Below are positions 5,889-12,897 of a stretch of DNA of 13,843 nucleotides, one piece after another. The translations under genes and the position numbers were made by a program. The notes beneath the pieces were generated by a model. It had not been told where the DNA came from and searched no databases. It was given only the letters and a program-made list of their open reading frames with translations. Each line of letters opens with the position of its first letter. Within the stretch, counting starts at the first letter, position 1. Source of the stretch: Candidatus Kerfeldbacteria bacterium (GTDB lineage Bacteria; Patescibacteriota; Patescibacteriia; SBBC01; CAIJZX01). Where the stretch lies: the NCBI GenBank assembly GCA_016194465.1, contig JACQBO010000058.1:1-13843 (forward strand). Reading direction: 5' to 3'.

Positions 5889-6407
5889 TTATTTTTTTTG
5901 CAGTTGTTGAATAGCTTGTGGTAAGTCGCGGAGCGTCCCGGGACCAAGTGGGTTCGTCCCTTGCCGAACCTCCTGTCCGTCGGAGACACCGTCACCATCG
6001 GTATCTGATTTCAGTGGATTCGTGTGGTAGACCGAAACTTCTTCATAGTCGGTCAGCCCATCCTTATCGGTGTCGGCCAGTTTCGGGTCGGTGCCGAATT
6101 GATGCTCTTGTTCGTCACTGAGTCCATCATGGTCGGTGTCGGTGCCGGGCGGCGCGGAGAATTTTTGAAAAATGAAACGGTTCGCTCCGGCACTACCATT
6201 GCTATTCCCGGACACGGCGGGGGCGGTTCCATTGGCCTTCGTTGGTGTGGCTGGTCTACGGCTGAGGCTAACCACGGCGATCGACCCCCCCAGAATAATA
6301 GCTATGCCTCCCAGTATAGCCGTTTTGCGATTTCGCGACAACCATTGGCTGAGGCTATTGATCAGGCGCACTGCTGAGCTTTGTTCTTGATTTGGACTAT
6401 CAGGCAT
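5889..6407 (-). CDS. Membrane-anchored thrombospondin type 3 (calcium) repeat protein
   Basis: A 172-aa protein with no named homologue. A short, probably cytoplasmic N-terminus ends in basic SRNRK; a single transmembrane helix at 29-48 follows, then a Ser/Gly/Asn linker (50-78) and three TSP3 calcium-binding repeats (88-158): DTDHDGLSDEQE-GTDP, DTDKDGLTDYEE-HTNP and DTDGDGVSDGQE-GTNPLGPG. The DxDxDGxxDxxE pattern is a calcium loop. A short Gln-rich tail closes it. The start is ATG 6407, 8 bp after the end of the giant surface protein frame, with no Shine-Dalgarno. It lies between that protein and a second TSP3 protein, so the three may form one surface assembly (inference). Confidence 0.87.
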   Translation of the reverse strand: MPDSPNQEQSSAVRLINSLSQWLSRNRKTAILGGIAIILGGSIAVVSLSRRPATPTKANGTAPAVSGNSNGSAGANRFIFQKFSAPPGTDTDHDGLSDEQEHQFGTDPKLADTDKDGLTDYEEVSVYHTNPLKSDTDGDGVSDGQEVRQGTNPLGPGTLRDLPQAIQQLQKK

Positions 6408-6415
6408 GGGGTATA

Positions 6416-7057
6416 TTAGCTAGGTTTAGGTTTCACGAGATTATTGGGGATAACGTAGTCGAAACAGCCGCAGGCTTGCCCGGCCGGACAGGACGATGTT
6501 CCCAGGGTATAGTTTTGAAACTTTCCGGCCCCATTGTATTCCAGTTTCGTGTAAAGGTTGTAGAGATTGCCATCACTGACGTAAGCGTAAATATGGGAAA
6601 ATTTTCCGTTGGCGGCGTCAGTTGGACACCGGAACTTTTTCAACGATTCGGCCCAGCAGGTCGAACTTTCGTAGGGAGCCACACAGGTTGGGTTAAAGGT
6701 ATTGATCGGATCAGTCGGCAGGGTTTGACCAAGGGTCGTACCAAGCGTCTGCGTCCAGGATGGCCACGTCGAGGTACTGACCCCAGGGATATAAGATCCG
6801 GCGGCTAGGTTGGGGTAACTGCCGTTCTTGGTTTTATATTTTTCCGCCAGCCGGCCAATCGTCACCAAATCCTGAATCCGCTTCGTATCATGGATGATCG
6901 CCTCTTTATCGGTCAGGGCGTTCTGGTTGAAGGACATGCTCCCAATCATTTGATCATAGATGGCCTTCGTGTCCGGCGAGGCATTATTCGAATTGTAATC
7001 CAGGACAAAGATTCGGCCGGCCAGTGCACCGCTATCAGTTAAGTCGGTTACCCCCAC
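6416..7057 (-). pseudogene. C-terminal fragment of the giant surface protein: type IV pilin-like globular domain
   Basis: The frame gives 213 codons from GTG 7057, but this is not a convincing start: it has no Shine-Dalgarno and no signal peptide, and the coding continues upstream to about 7069, where it joins the middle fragment by a -1 shift (YFARG then TTVYVGVTDLTDSG). Residues from about 50 to 180 resemble the globular half of a type IV prepilin (KRIQDLVTIGRLAEKYKTKN, GSYPNLAAGSYIPGV, TLPTDPINTFNPTC, YAYVSDGNLYNLYTKLEYNG) without the N-terminal pilin helix. Cys pairs near the end suggest an extracytoplasmic place. It could be a genuine remnant of a broken gene or an assembly error. The next gene starts 8 bp later. 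Confidence 0.75.
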
Positions 7058-7500
7058 ATAGACGGTCGTCCCCGTGCGAAGTAGCCTTTCAGTTGATCGC
7101 TGCTGGCCGCGGTTTGGCCTTGAATCGCGTGATAGGAAAAGTATGGCAGATCGTTACAGTCATCACTGGTCCCACAGGCACTCCCTTGGTGTTTGCCGTC
7201 CTGGCAGATACCAGCCGTACAAGCGTGGGTCGTTGATGAGGCACAGTACGATAGTGCGAAGTGGAAATTATTACAGCTACCGCTCAGGCAGTTGGTCGAG
7301 GTGTCAACAAACGGCCCGGTGGTCTGCCATGGTTTTTCGCAAAACGCCACATTGATGGTGCCCTTGTCCGTCCGTTTCTGACCCAACGTCTTATTGGAGG
7401 CATCTTTGGTCACCGTTGCGGTCGCTTCGGCGAAGGTTGATCCGTTCTTCAGCGCCCCGACATCTGCCAGGGACAAGCTGTCGTGCACATTCCCCGTCAT
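7048..7500 (-). pseudogene. Middle fragment of the giant surface protein (Ig-like and Cys-rich part)
   Basis: A 150-aa frame that overlaps the 1445-aa frame by 4 bp (ATGA). It has no signal peptide and makes sense only as a continuation: shifted by -1 near 7518, the upstream protein reads ...ICTLD then ATATVSMTGNVHDSLSLADVG. It contains an Ig-like strand region and a Cys-rich motif CTAGICQDGKHQGSACGTSDDC, a type also seen in the big protein (CQTNADC, CVSDGQC). It ends at a TAA (7048-7050), where a second -1 shift near 7070 restores the pilin-like frame. The 4-bp overlap alone would allow translational coupling, but sequence continuity favours a frame break. Confidence 0.7.
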
Positions 7501-10500
7501 ACTAACCGTGGCCGTCGCGGATCTAGGGTACAGATTGCTTGCCCGGTCGAAAACGTAATCGGGCTACCCGGGCTCACGACTGAGATATCCGCCAGCACAC
7601 CTTCCGCACTCCGCAGTTCGGTCGTCGTGCCGTTATCTAAGTACAGTTTTTGCACCGACCCTGGTGAGAGCAAGCCTGGTTGATAGCTGATGATCCCGTT
7701 CCCGCCTGTGTTCTGAAGCCCAAACGAGCCGTTCAGCTGTTTCGGACCATCAAAGTATCGTAAGGTTGAGGCCTTGACGGTGTTGCCGTCGAGCGGTCGA
7801 GAAAAGGTTACCGTCACCTCGGTATTTCGGCAGATATTAGTCACCGGGGGCGCTTGGTTGACTGGTTGCGAACCGATGATGGTCGGGCGTTGCGCACAGC
7901 AACCCGTGTATACGCCGCAACCTAGTCCTGCCTGCCCGGTGATTGCCTGGGTACACTGCCCATCGCTCACGCAGTGGTATTTACAGATACCCGGGTTCTG
8001 CGATGGGTCGAGGGTCAGGAATGGATAGGGGTTCGAGGTTTGGCTAGTGTGTGTGACAGATACTTCGCTGTTCCCAAAAGAAGTAACGTTAGGCACAATC
8101 GCATCAATCGTAGTGTTCTTCCAGGTACCGGCCACGTCGGACACCGGCCACGTCGGCCCAAGAATTTTCGTCAGGCTGATGCTGTCCCCGGCTATTTTCG
8201 ATCCAAACCGGTCACCGCTGACAGTGAATCCGTCACCAGGAAATTCCTGGCTGGGAAAAATATTGCAGATGCCGGGGTATTGGGTGGCATTGACCGTGAA
8301 GTTCGGATTGGTACCAACTGCGTTGGGGTCGGTCTTCTGACTGTCCGATCGCGTGACCACGACCGGTCCGGTCGTCGCCGCGACTGGCGATTCTTGAATA
8401 ATTCGATTATTCGACCAGAGGCTGCCCGGTGCGGCGCACGCCGCCTGGTTCGGGAATGCACTGTCGACATTGCTGGTAAAGGTCACCTTACTTTGGTTGG
8501 CAACGTAGCCACCGAACCAGCAGCCTTCCAGGGTGGTGTATGTGCCGGCCGCGCCGTTGTTCGGCACGAGCTTATTGAGTACCGGCGTGCAGGCGTTATT
8601 GAGACAGACCGAACCGGGACAAGATTCGCCATAACTGTTTTTGCTGCAATCGGCGTTCGTCTGGCACGACACCGAGTTGGGGTTATAGGTCAGAGACAAG
8701 TGGCCAGTAATGTTCTCACATTTGGCGCTGATATCGGTCGTGCCGGCCACCGCACCGGCGGACGGGCTAAAGGCTGTTTCATTTTCTGTTAAACTGCCCG
8801 TCACATCCGCCACGGTCTTCAGCGTCGAGGCCCAGGCGCAGGCAAAACCTCCGGCCAACGTCTGACACGAGGCCGTCGTGGCCACGGCCTTCATCGCTAG
8901 GCTGAATGGCTGGGACTGGAAGGAAGTATTCCCCGGCAGAATTGCAATATTGGTTGGCTGGCAGTCGGCCGTCCCGGCCTTGGTCGTGAAGTTCCATACA
9001 TAATCGCTGGCCATCGCAACACCGGCTTGACTTTGCAGGTTGGTAGTAACGGTCACGCGGTAGGGCGTTGAGGGTTTCAGTTTGGCATTTGGCGTGATGA
9101 GAAACTCTTGCGTTCCCACCGCCGCGAAGGAATGGGCCACAGGCACACATGACCCGGAGCAGTCTTCAAACTTGAAATTGCCATCAACCAATGTGCTGGC
9201 CTTCATCGGCACATTGAATCGTGCCGCGATCGAGGAATTGAGACAAGCCTGCGTATCATTCGGTTGAGGGGTCGGACTCGGAATAATATTTTGCTGCAGA
9301 TTGCAGGTTGCGTCTTGAACAATTTGCGGCACCGTCACATTGCCTGGCGGCGCCGGGGTCACCGTAAACGGCAAGGAGTTGCTGAGCTGATTATTGCTAT
9401 CCCTGATTTGCACCAGAGAAATAGGCGGGCTCACGGGCGTGGCATTGTTGACGGTGATGGAGTCAATATGGGTGTCATGCCATGTACCTGGACCCACCGC
9501 CCACCAGGGCGACGGAATGGTGCTTACAAAAACGTCACCTTGGGTACTACCAAAGTTCTCGCCTTGGGCGTTGAGTGTCGTCCCGACCGGTCCGGAATTA
9601 GGATTGAGCGAAACGAGACAGGGGCCTTGGCCGGCCGTGCCGCTGTCCAGTTGGAAATCAAATGGTGCACTGGTCACCGGGCCAATCGGCGCGGGGTAGT
9701 CGACCGTCAAACGGTAGGAGTGTTTCTGCCCGGTCGGCAAGCTTCCGGCGACTACTGATCCGACAACCCCGTTATCGGTCCACGATTTCACCGATGGTTT
9801 TTGGTCGACCGAGCCTAACTCTAGTCTGTCACCAGGCTCCGGTTTAGACTGGTTATCGTTATACGGCGGCTGTTTTGTAAAGTAACTGCCGATGACCGAG
9901 ACGCATTGTCCGTTGGCTCCATGATCCGGCGAAACTTGGGTAATCACCGGCGCTTGAACGCAGGTGGCGGGCGGCGCGACCGTGAAGTGCCAGGCGTTTT
10001 GTGAGTACTGATCAGCCGGCGGTTTGTCGCCCCAGCTCAGCTTATCGCCATTCATGTTAATGACTTTGTCAGTATTGACACCGACGCTGTATGTTTTGCC
10101 CGGCGTCAGCGCAAACGTGTCCGGCGTGAACTCGTAGAGCTTGCAGTAATTGTTTGGGTTGTTGCTATCGACGATGGGATCGACGACGTGGAGTTGTCGC
10201 CCCGCCACCGGTTTCCCGTCGACCAGCATCCCTCCGTCGCGCACAAAACTGCCTCCCCCATATTGCTGATTTTCACAATCGCCGTTGCCGACTTGGTACA
10301 TCGAGGTGGCGAACTGAATAAAGACTTTGGTCGTTGGGCAGGCAGTATTATTTTCGTTGCCCGGATAGACTTGGACCACGCCGGGTGCGGTATCGTTCGT
10401 TTCAAACACCCAAACATACGGGTTTGTCGTTTGCGTCGTGCCGCAGAGGTTCCGAAAATCTTTCACCTTGACTTGATACCAGGTGAACGGCTCAAAGAGT

Positions 10501-11834
10501 TTGCCCGGCTTGAGTTGCAGCCACGCGCCCGTGCCGCCGCTGTTCACGGCGATGGTGAAGTCGTTCGGATCGAGAGGCAGACCAGCCGGTGTCCCGTCAG
10601 TCCAGTGCTGACCAGTGGTCGGCGGCGTCGTAAACTTAAACACCTGAAAATTTGTGGTAGATACCGACTGCGGATCAATCCCTCCGTTAAAGTTAATACC
10701 GAGAACGGCGCTCCGGTCGACGTTTTGATCTGGCACCGAGTTCAGGTTGGTGATGTAGTCCGACGACGGCACGGTGCTTTGCGGGTCCAAAGGTTTTCCC
10801 GCCGTATCGTTTCCGACTTGGAACACCCAGTAAATATTGTTGCCGCTTTCCGTACAATGATCGCCCGGAATCTGGACCAGATTTTGCTGTTGGCAATGTT
10901 GCAAGATCCTGGCCACCGGGCTGGTAATGTCCTTGATCGGATACGTTGCCTGGTCTTTCGGGATCGTCACCCGATAGGTCGTACTTTTTTCAAAGTACAT
11001 ATTGTCTGGATTGTTTTCATCAGTGGAAAAAGAATTATGGTAAAACGTGATGGTATTGTCTTTGGCCACCCACTCCGCCAGCGTACTGCCTTTTGCCCCG
11101 ACCGGCGCGCTCCCGCTGAAGACCTGATTATTGATCGGGTGTGGCGTCGCTGGCGCGGCAAGTGTAGAACAGGTTGGGTCGGCACATTTTTCAATGATCA
11201 GGTGTGGATTGGCGGTGCCCTGGGTGACGGCGTCTTTGACCGATTGAATGTCGAGATCCCGGTTGAAGGTTAGAGAGATATTACTCGAGCGCGGGACATT
11301 ATCCGCAAAGTTCGGCGGTTCGGCGCACGAGGTAATGGCCGTAATGTCGAGGGTGCTATTGCCGCTCGGCAAACAGTTAGCGGTGCAGGGTGGGCCGTTA
11401 TTGCCACCGCTACTTTGTCCCAGAATATTGCTAATCCCCCCGGCCACGAAAATCACAATCGCCCAGGCCAACAAGACGATGACCATGCCGATCAGCGCTT
11501 GCAAGATGACTTGTTTGGCTTTTTCAATCCGCCGCTCATCGCCGGCCGCGGTCAACCACAAGAACCCACCATAGATGAGATAGACCAGCGCCACCAGGGT
11601 CAACGCCCCGAGTACCCATTTGAGAATATTGATGACGGTCGTCTTCAGGTCGGCGCTCCCCAAACCAATCGAACCGCCAATCGACTCGACGCTAAAGGTT
11701 GAGGCCGCGTGCACTTGAGGGGCAGGTGTGAGCACCAAACTGAGGCCGGTCGCCAACCCAATCACAAGCACCAGGGCTAAGAACCATTTCCCAGGCTTCA
11801 TCGATGCGGGTCGGAGCATGAACAGACGGCGCAT
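7497..11834 (-). CDS. Giant surface protein: signal peptide, VirB2-like membrane domain, array of Big_5/IPT Ig-like domains (frameshifted at 3' end)
   Basis: A 1445-aa frame from ATG 11834 with no Shine-Dalgarno. A signal peptide (16-43, cleavage after QVHA) is followed by a two-helix membrane domain at 68-132. Its pattern (LKWVLGALTLVALVYLIYGG, TAAGDERRIEKAKQVI, LIGMVIVLLAWAIV) matches the TrbC/VirB2 pilin-like family common in CPR. Next comes an array of SbsA-type Big_5 domains at about 163-345, 365-480, 485-620, 835-950 and 1315-1430, mixed with IPT/TIG domains near 628-730, 738-826, 1085-1180 and 1188-1275. Cys-rich inserts (1057-1082, 1284-1313) suggest disulfides. The frame ends at ...CTLDPRRPRLV, 7 codons after a probable one-base loss near 7518. 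Role inferred: a cell-surface or host-contact structure. Confidence 0.85.
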   Translation of the reverse strand: MRRLFMLRPASMKPGKWFLALVLVIGLATGLSLVLTPAPQVHAASTFSVESIGGSIGLGSADLKTTVINILKWVLGALTLVALVYLIYGGFLWLTAAGDERRIEKAKQVILQALIGMVIVLLAWAIVIFVAGGISNILGQSSGGNNGPPCTANCLPSGNSTLDITAITSCAEPPNFADNVPRSSNISLTFNRDLDIQSVKDAVTQGTANPHLIIEKCADPTCSTLAAPATPHPINNQVFSGSAPVGAKGSTLAEWVAKDNTITFYHNSFSTDENNPDNMYFEKSTTYRVTIPKDQATYPIKDITSPVARILQHCQQQNLVQIPGDHCTESGNNIYWVFQVGNDTAGKPLDPQSTVPSSDYITNLNSVPDQNVDRSAVLGINFNGGIDPQSVSTTNFQVFKFTTPPTTGQHWTDGTPAGLPLDPNDFTIAVNSGGTGAWLQLKPGKLFEPFTWYQVKVKDFRNLCGTTQTTNPYVWVFETNDTAPGVVQVYPGNENNTACPTTKVFIQFATSMYQVGNGDCENQQYGGGSFVRDGGMLVDGKPVAGRQLHVVDPIVDSNNPNNYCKLYEFTPDTFALTPGKTYSVGVNTDKVINMNGDKLSWGDKPPADQYSQNAWHFTVAPPATCVQAPVITQVSPDHGANGQCVSVIGSYFTKQPPYNDNQSKPEPGDRLELGSVDQKPSVKSWTDNGVVGSVVAGSLPTGQKHSYRLTVDYPAPIGPVTSAPFDFQLDSGTAGQGPCLVSLNPNSGPVGTTLNAQGENFGSTQGDVFVSTIPSPWWAVGPGTWHDTHIDSITVNNATPVSPPISLVQIRDSNNQLSNSLPFTVTPAPPGNVTVPQIVQDATCNLQQNIIPSPTPQPNDTQACLNSSIAARFNVPMKASTLVDGNFKFEDCSGSCVPVAHSFAAVGTQEFLITPNAKLKPSTPYRVTVTTNLQSQAGVAMASDYVWNFTTKAGTADCQPTNIAILPGNTSFQSQPFSLAMKAVATTASCQTLAGGFACAWASTLKTVADVTGSLTENETAFSPSAGAVAGTTDISAKCENITGHLSLTYNPNSVSCQTNADCSKNSYGESCPGSVCLNNACTPVLNKLVPNNGAAGTYTTLEGCWFGGYVANQSKVTFTSNVDSAFPNQAACAAPGSLWSNNRIIQESPVAATTGPVVVTRSDSQKTDPNAVGTNPNFTVNATQYPGICNIFPSQEFPGDGFTVSGDRFGSKIAGDSISLTKILGPTWPVSDVAGTWKNTTIDAIVPNVTSFGNSEVSVTHTSQTSNPYPFLTLDPSQNPGICKYHCVSDGQCTQAITGQAGLGCGVYTGCCAQRPTIIGSQPVNQAPPVTNICRNTEVTVTFSRPLDGNTVKASTLRYFDGPKQLNGSFGLQNTGGNGIISYQPGLLSPGSVQKLYLDNGTTTELRSAEGVLADISVVSPGSPITFSTGQAICTLDPRRPRLV

Positions 11835-11869
11835 GAATAAAAGTTGTTTGGTGTTTGTGATGGAAAAGT

Positions 11870-12310
11870 TTAGTGGAGATGCACCTTGACGACGGCCGAT
11901 ACCCGTTGGCCGTCGGCCTGTCCCTGGGCCTTGGCCATGACGGCGCTCATCACCTTGCCAAAATCTTTTTGCCCCGCCTGAAGGTCCGCAATAGTGGCCA
12001 CGACCATCGCCTCAAGCGCTGCATCGCTCAGGGCCGCTGGCAAAAATTTGCTCATGATATCCAGTTCGGCTTGTTCTTTGGCGGCGAGATCCTGACGACC
12101 AGCTGCAGCGTAGGTTGCCAGCGCTTCCCGCCGGTGCTTTGCTTCCCGCTGGAGGACCACCACGGCTTGGGCGTCGTCGAGCGGGTGGCGGACCGCTATT
12201 TCTTCGTTCTTAATGGCGGCCTTCATCAGGCGTAAGGCATCAACCAGCGGCTGGTGATGCGCTTTAAACGCTTCCTTGTATTGTGCTTCGATGTCGTCAA
12301 GCATGCCCAT
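11870..12310 (-). CDS. yqeY: GatB/YqeY domain protein
   Basis: A 146-aa protein of the YqeY family, which shares the helical tail domain of GatB/GatE amidotransferases. That domain contacts tRNA; the role of free-standing YqeY is unsettled. Characteristic stretches are the N-terminal LVDALRLMKAAIKNEEIA, the central VVVLQREAKHRREALATY-AAGRQDLAAKEQAELDIMSKFLP, and the C-terminal KDFGKVMSAVMAKAQGQADGQRVSAVV (20-residue segments differ only in detail from other members). The full length is normal. It starts at ATG 12310, 9 bp after the rpsU stop, without a Shine-Dalgarno, consistent with coupling to rpsU. A second ATG two codons on is an alternative start. The rpsU-yqeY pair is conserved in many bacteria. 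Confidence 0.94.
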   Translation of the reverse strand: MGMLDDIEAQYKEAFKAHHQPLVDALRLMKAAIKNEEIAVRHPLDDAQAVVVLQREAKHRREALATYAAAGRQDLAAKEQAELDIMSKFLPAALSDAALEAMVVATIADLQAGQKDFGKVMSAVMAKAQGQADGQRVSAVVKVHLH

Positions 12311-12319
12311 ACGTTGGCG

Positions 12320-12595
12320 TTAGGTGCGCGGGATACGGGGCAGGGGTTTTGAGCGGTGACCGCGCTTTTTCATGTCAAACTCTTCAAGTTTACCCAGCTT
12401 GCGCAGTACTTCGCGTTCTTCGCGAATGGCCGCCCGACGCAGGGCATCGGAGCGAACCGCCCGTTTGTTTTTCGGCGGTTCATAAAAACGGCGTTTCTTG
12501 GCTCGAAGCAGCACCCCGCTCTGTTGGACTCGTTTGCTAAATCGTCGTAAGAGACTTTCCGTCGACTCGTTGTTTCGTTTTTTTACTTCAATCAC
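12320..12595 (-). CDS. rpsU: 30S ribosomal protein bS21
   Basis: A 91-aa, strongly basic small-subunit protein that sits near the 16S rRNA 3' end and aids initiation. It shows the family start (IEVKKRNNESTESLLRRFSKRVQQSGVL) and the RRFYEPP-N-KR motif. It is some 20 residues longer than the classic 70-residue form, with a Lys/Arg-rich tail (KKRGHRSKPLPRIPRT). The start is GTG 12595, fixed by a strong Shine-Dalgarno 8-10 nt upstream. It is the first gene of the operon, with its own near-consensus promoter. Confidence 0.95.
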   Translation of the reverse strand: MIEVKKRNNESTESLLRRFSKRVQQSGVLLRAKKRRFYEPPKNKRAVRSDALRRAAIREEREVLRKLGKLEEFDMKKRGHRSKPLPRIPRT

Positions 12596-12603
12596 GTTGA
12601 GAA

Positions 12604-12612
12604 CACCTCCTT
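12604..12612 (-). promoter_or_regulatory. Strong Shine-Dalgarno of rpsU
   Basis: Minus strand AAGGAGGTG is almost fully complementary to the 16S rRNA 3' end and lies 8 nt before the GTG start. Most other genes in the window lack a recognisable Shine-Dalgarno, so it stands out. Confidence 0.9.
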
Positions 12613-12649
12613 CAAGATATATTCATCAAAAGCCTGGTGGCTAGGCAAA

Positions 12650-12678
12650 ACTATACCAAGAAACGTCGCAGCTGTCAA
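12650..12678 (-). promoter_or_regulatory. Promoter of the rpsU-yqeY-surface-ybeY-dgkA operon
   Basis: Minus strand: TTGACA (12673-12678, 6 of 6), a 17-bp spacer, and TATAGT (12650-12655, 5 of 6). The start is expected near 12643, giving a leader of about 48 nt to rpsU. No other strong promoter is seen until ftsA, so a transcript of over 8 kb is likely. Confidence 0.88.
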
Positions 12679-12694
12679 ACGCGCGATTGACACT

Positions 12695-12752
12695 AAAAAA
12701 TACGCCCGGCAGGCCGAACCGCTTATGAGGATGGCTCTGGCAGGCGGGCGTA
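12695..12752 (-). terminator. Terminator-like structured element upstream of the rpsU promoter
   Basis: On the minus strand TACGCCCG (12745-12752) pairs perfectly with CGGGCGTA (12701-12708) and is followed by TTTTTT (12695-12700). The 36-nt interior can form a further stem (GCC-A-GAGCC with GGTTC-GGC) around a 12-nt loop. The upstream gene already has its own terminator at 12804, so this may end a short unrecognised RNA or insulate the rpsU promoter. Confidence 0.6.
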
Positions 12753-12803
12753 ACCGCAGGCAATTTCGTTTACTATCCAAGTCTAGTTTACCAAATTTTT
12801 TGT

Positions 12804-12844
12804 AAAAAAAGAACCCCCACACCAATCTCTGATTGGTGTGGGGG
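12804..12844 (-). terminator. Rho-independent terminator of the 203-aa gene
   Basis: A perfect 14-bp stem (CCCCCACACCAATC with GATTGGTGTGGGGG) with a 3-nt loop is followed on the minus strand by TTCTTTTTTT. It is the strongest terminator in the window and lies about 55 bp past the stop codon. Confidence 0.95.
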
Positions 12845-12859
12845 CGGCCAAGGGACAAA

Positions 12860-12877
12860 GGGAACAGTGAAGTTCCC
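12860..12877. repeat. Inverted repeat just after the 203-aa gene
   Basis: GGGAAC-N6-GTTCCC forms a 6-bp perfect stem about 20 bp downstream of the stop codon and upstream of the terminator. Hairpin or cruciform elements at this place occur downstream of variable repeats in diversity-generating retroelements; here that is only a possibility. Confidence 0.4.
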
Positions 12878-12897
12878 AGAGCCCAAGGGAAAAAGGT

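Noticed and set aside
7040..7530. Programmed -1 frameshifting in the giant gene
   Set aside because: No canonical X XXY YYZ slippery heptamer at either break and no clear downstream pseudoknot; indels or errors are simpler.
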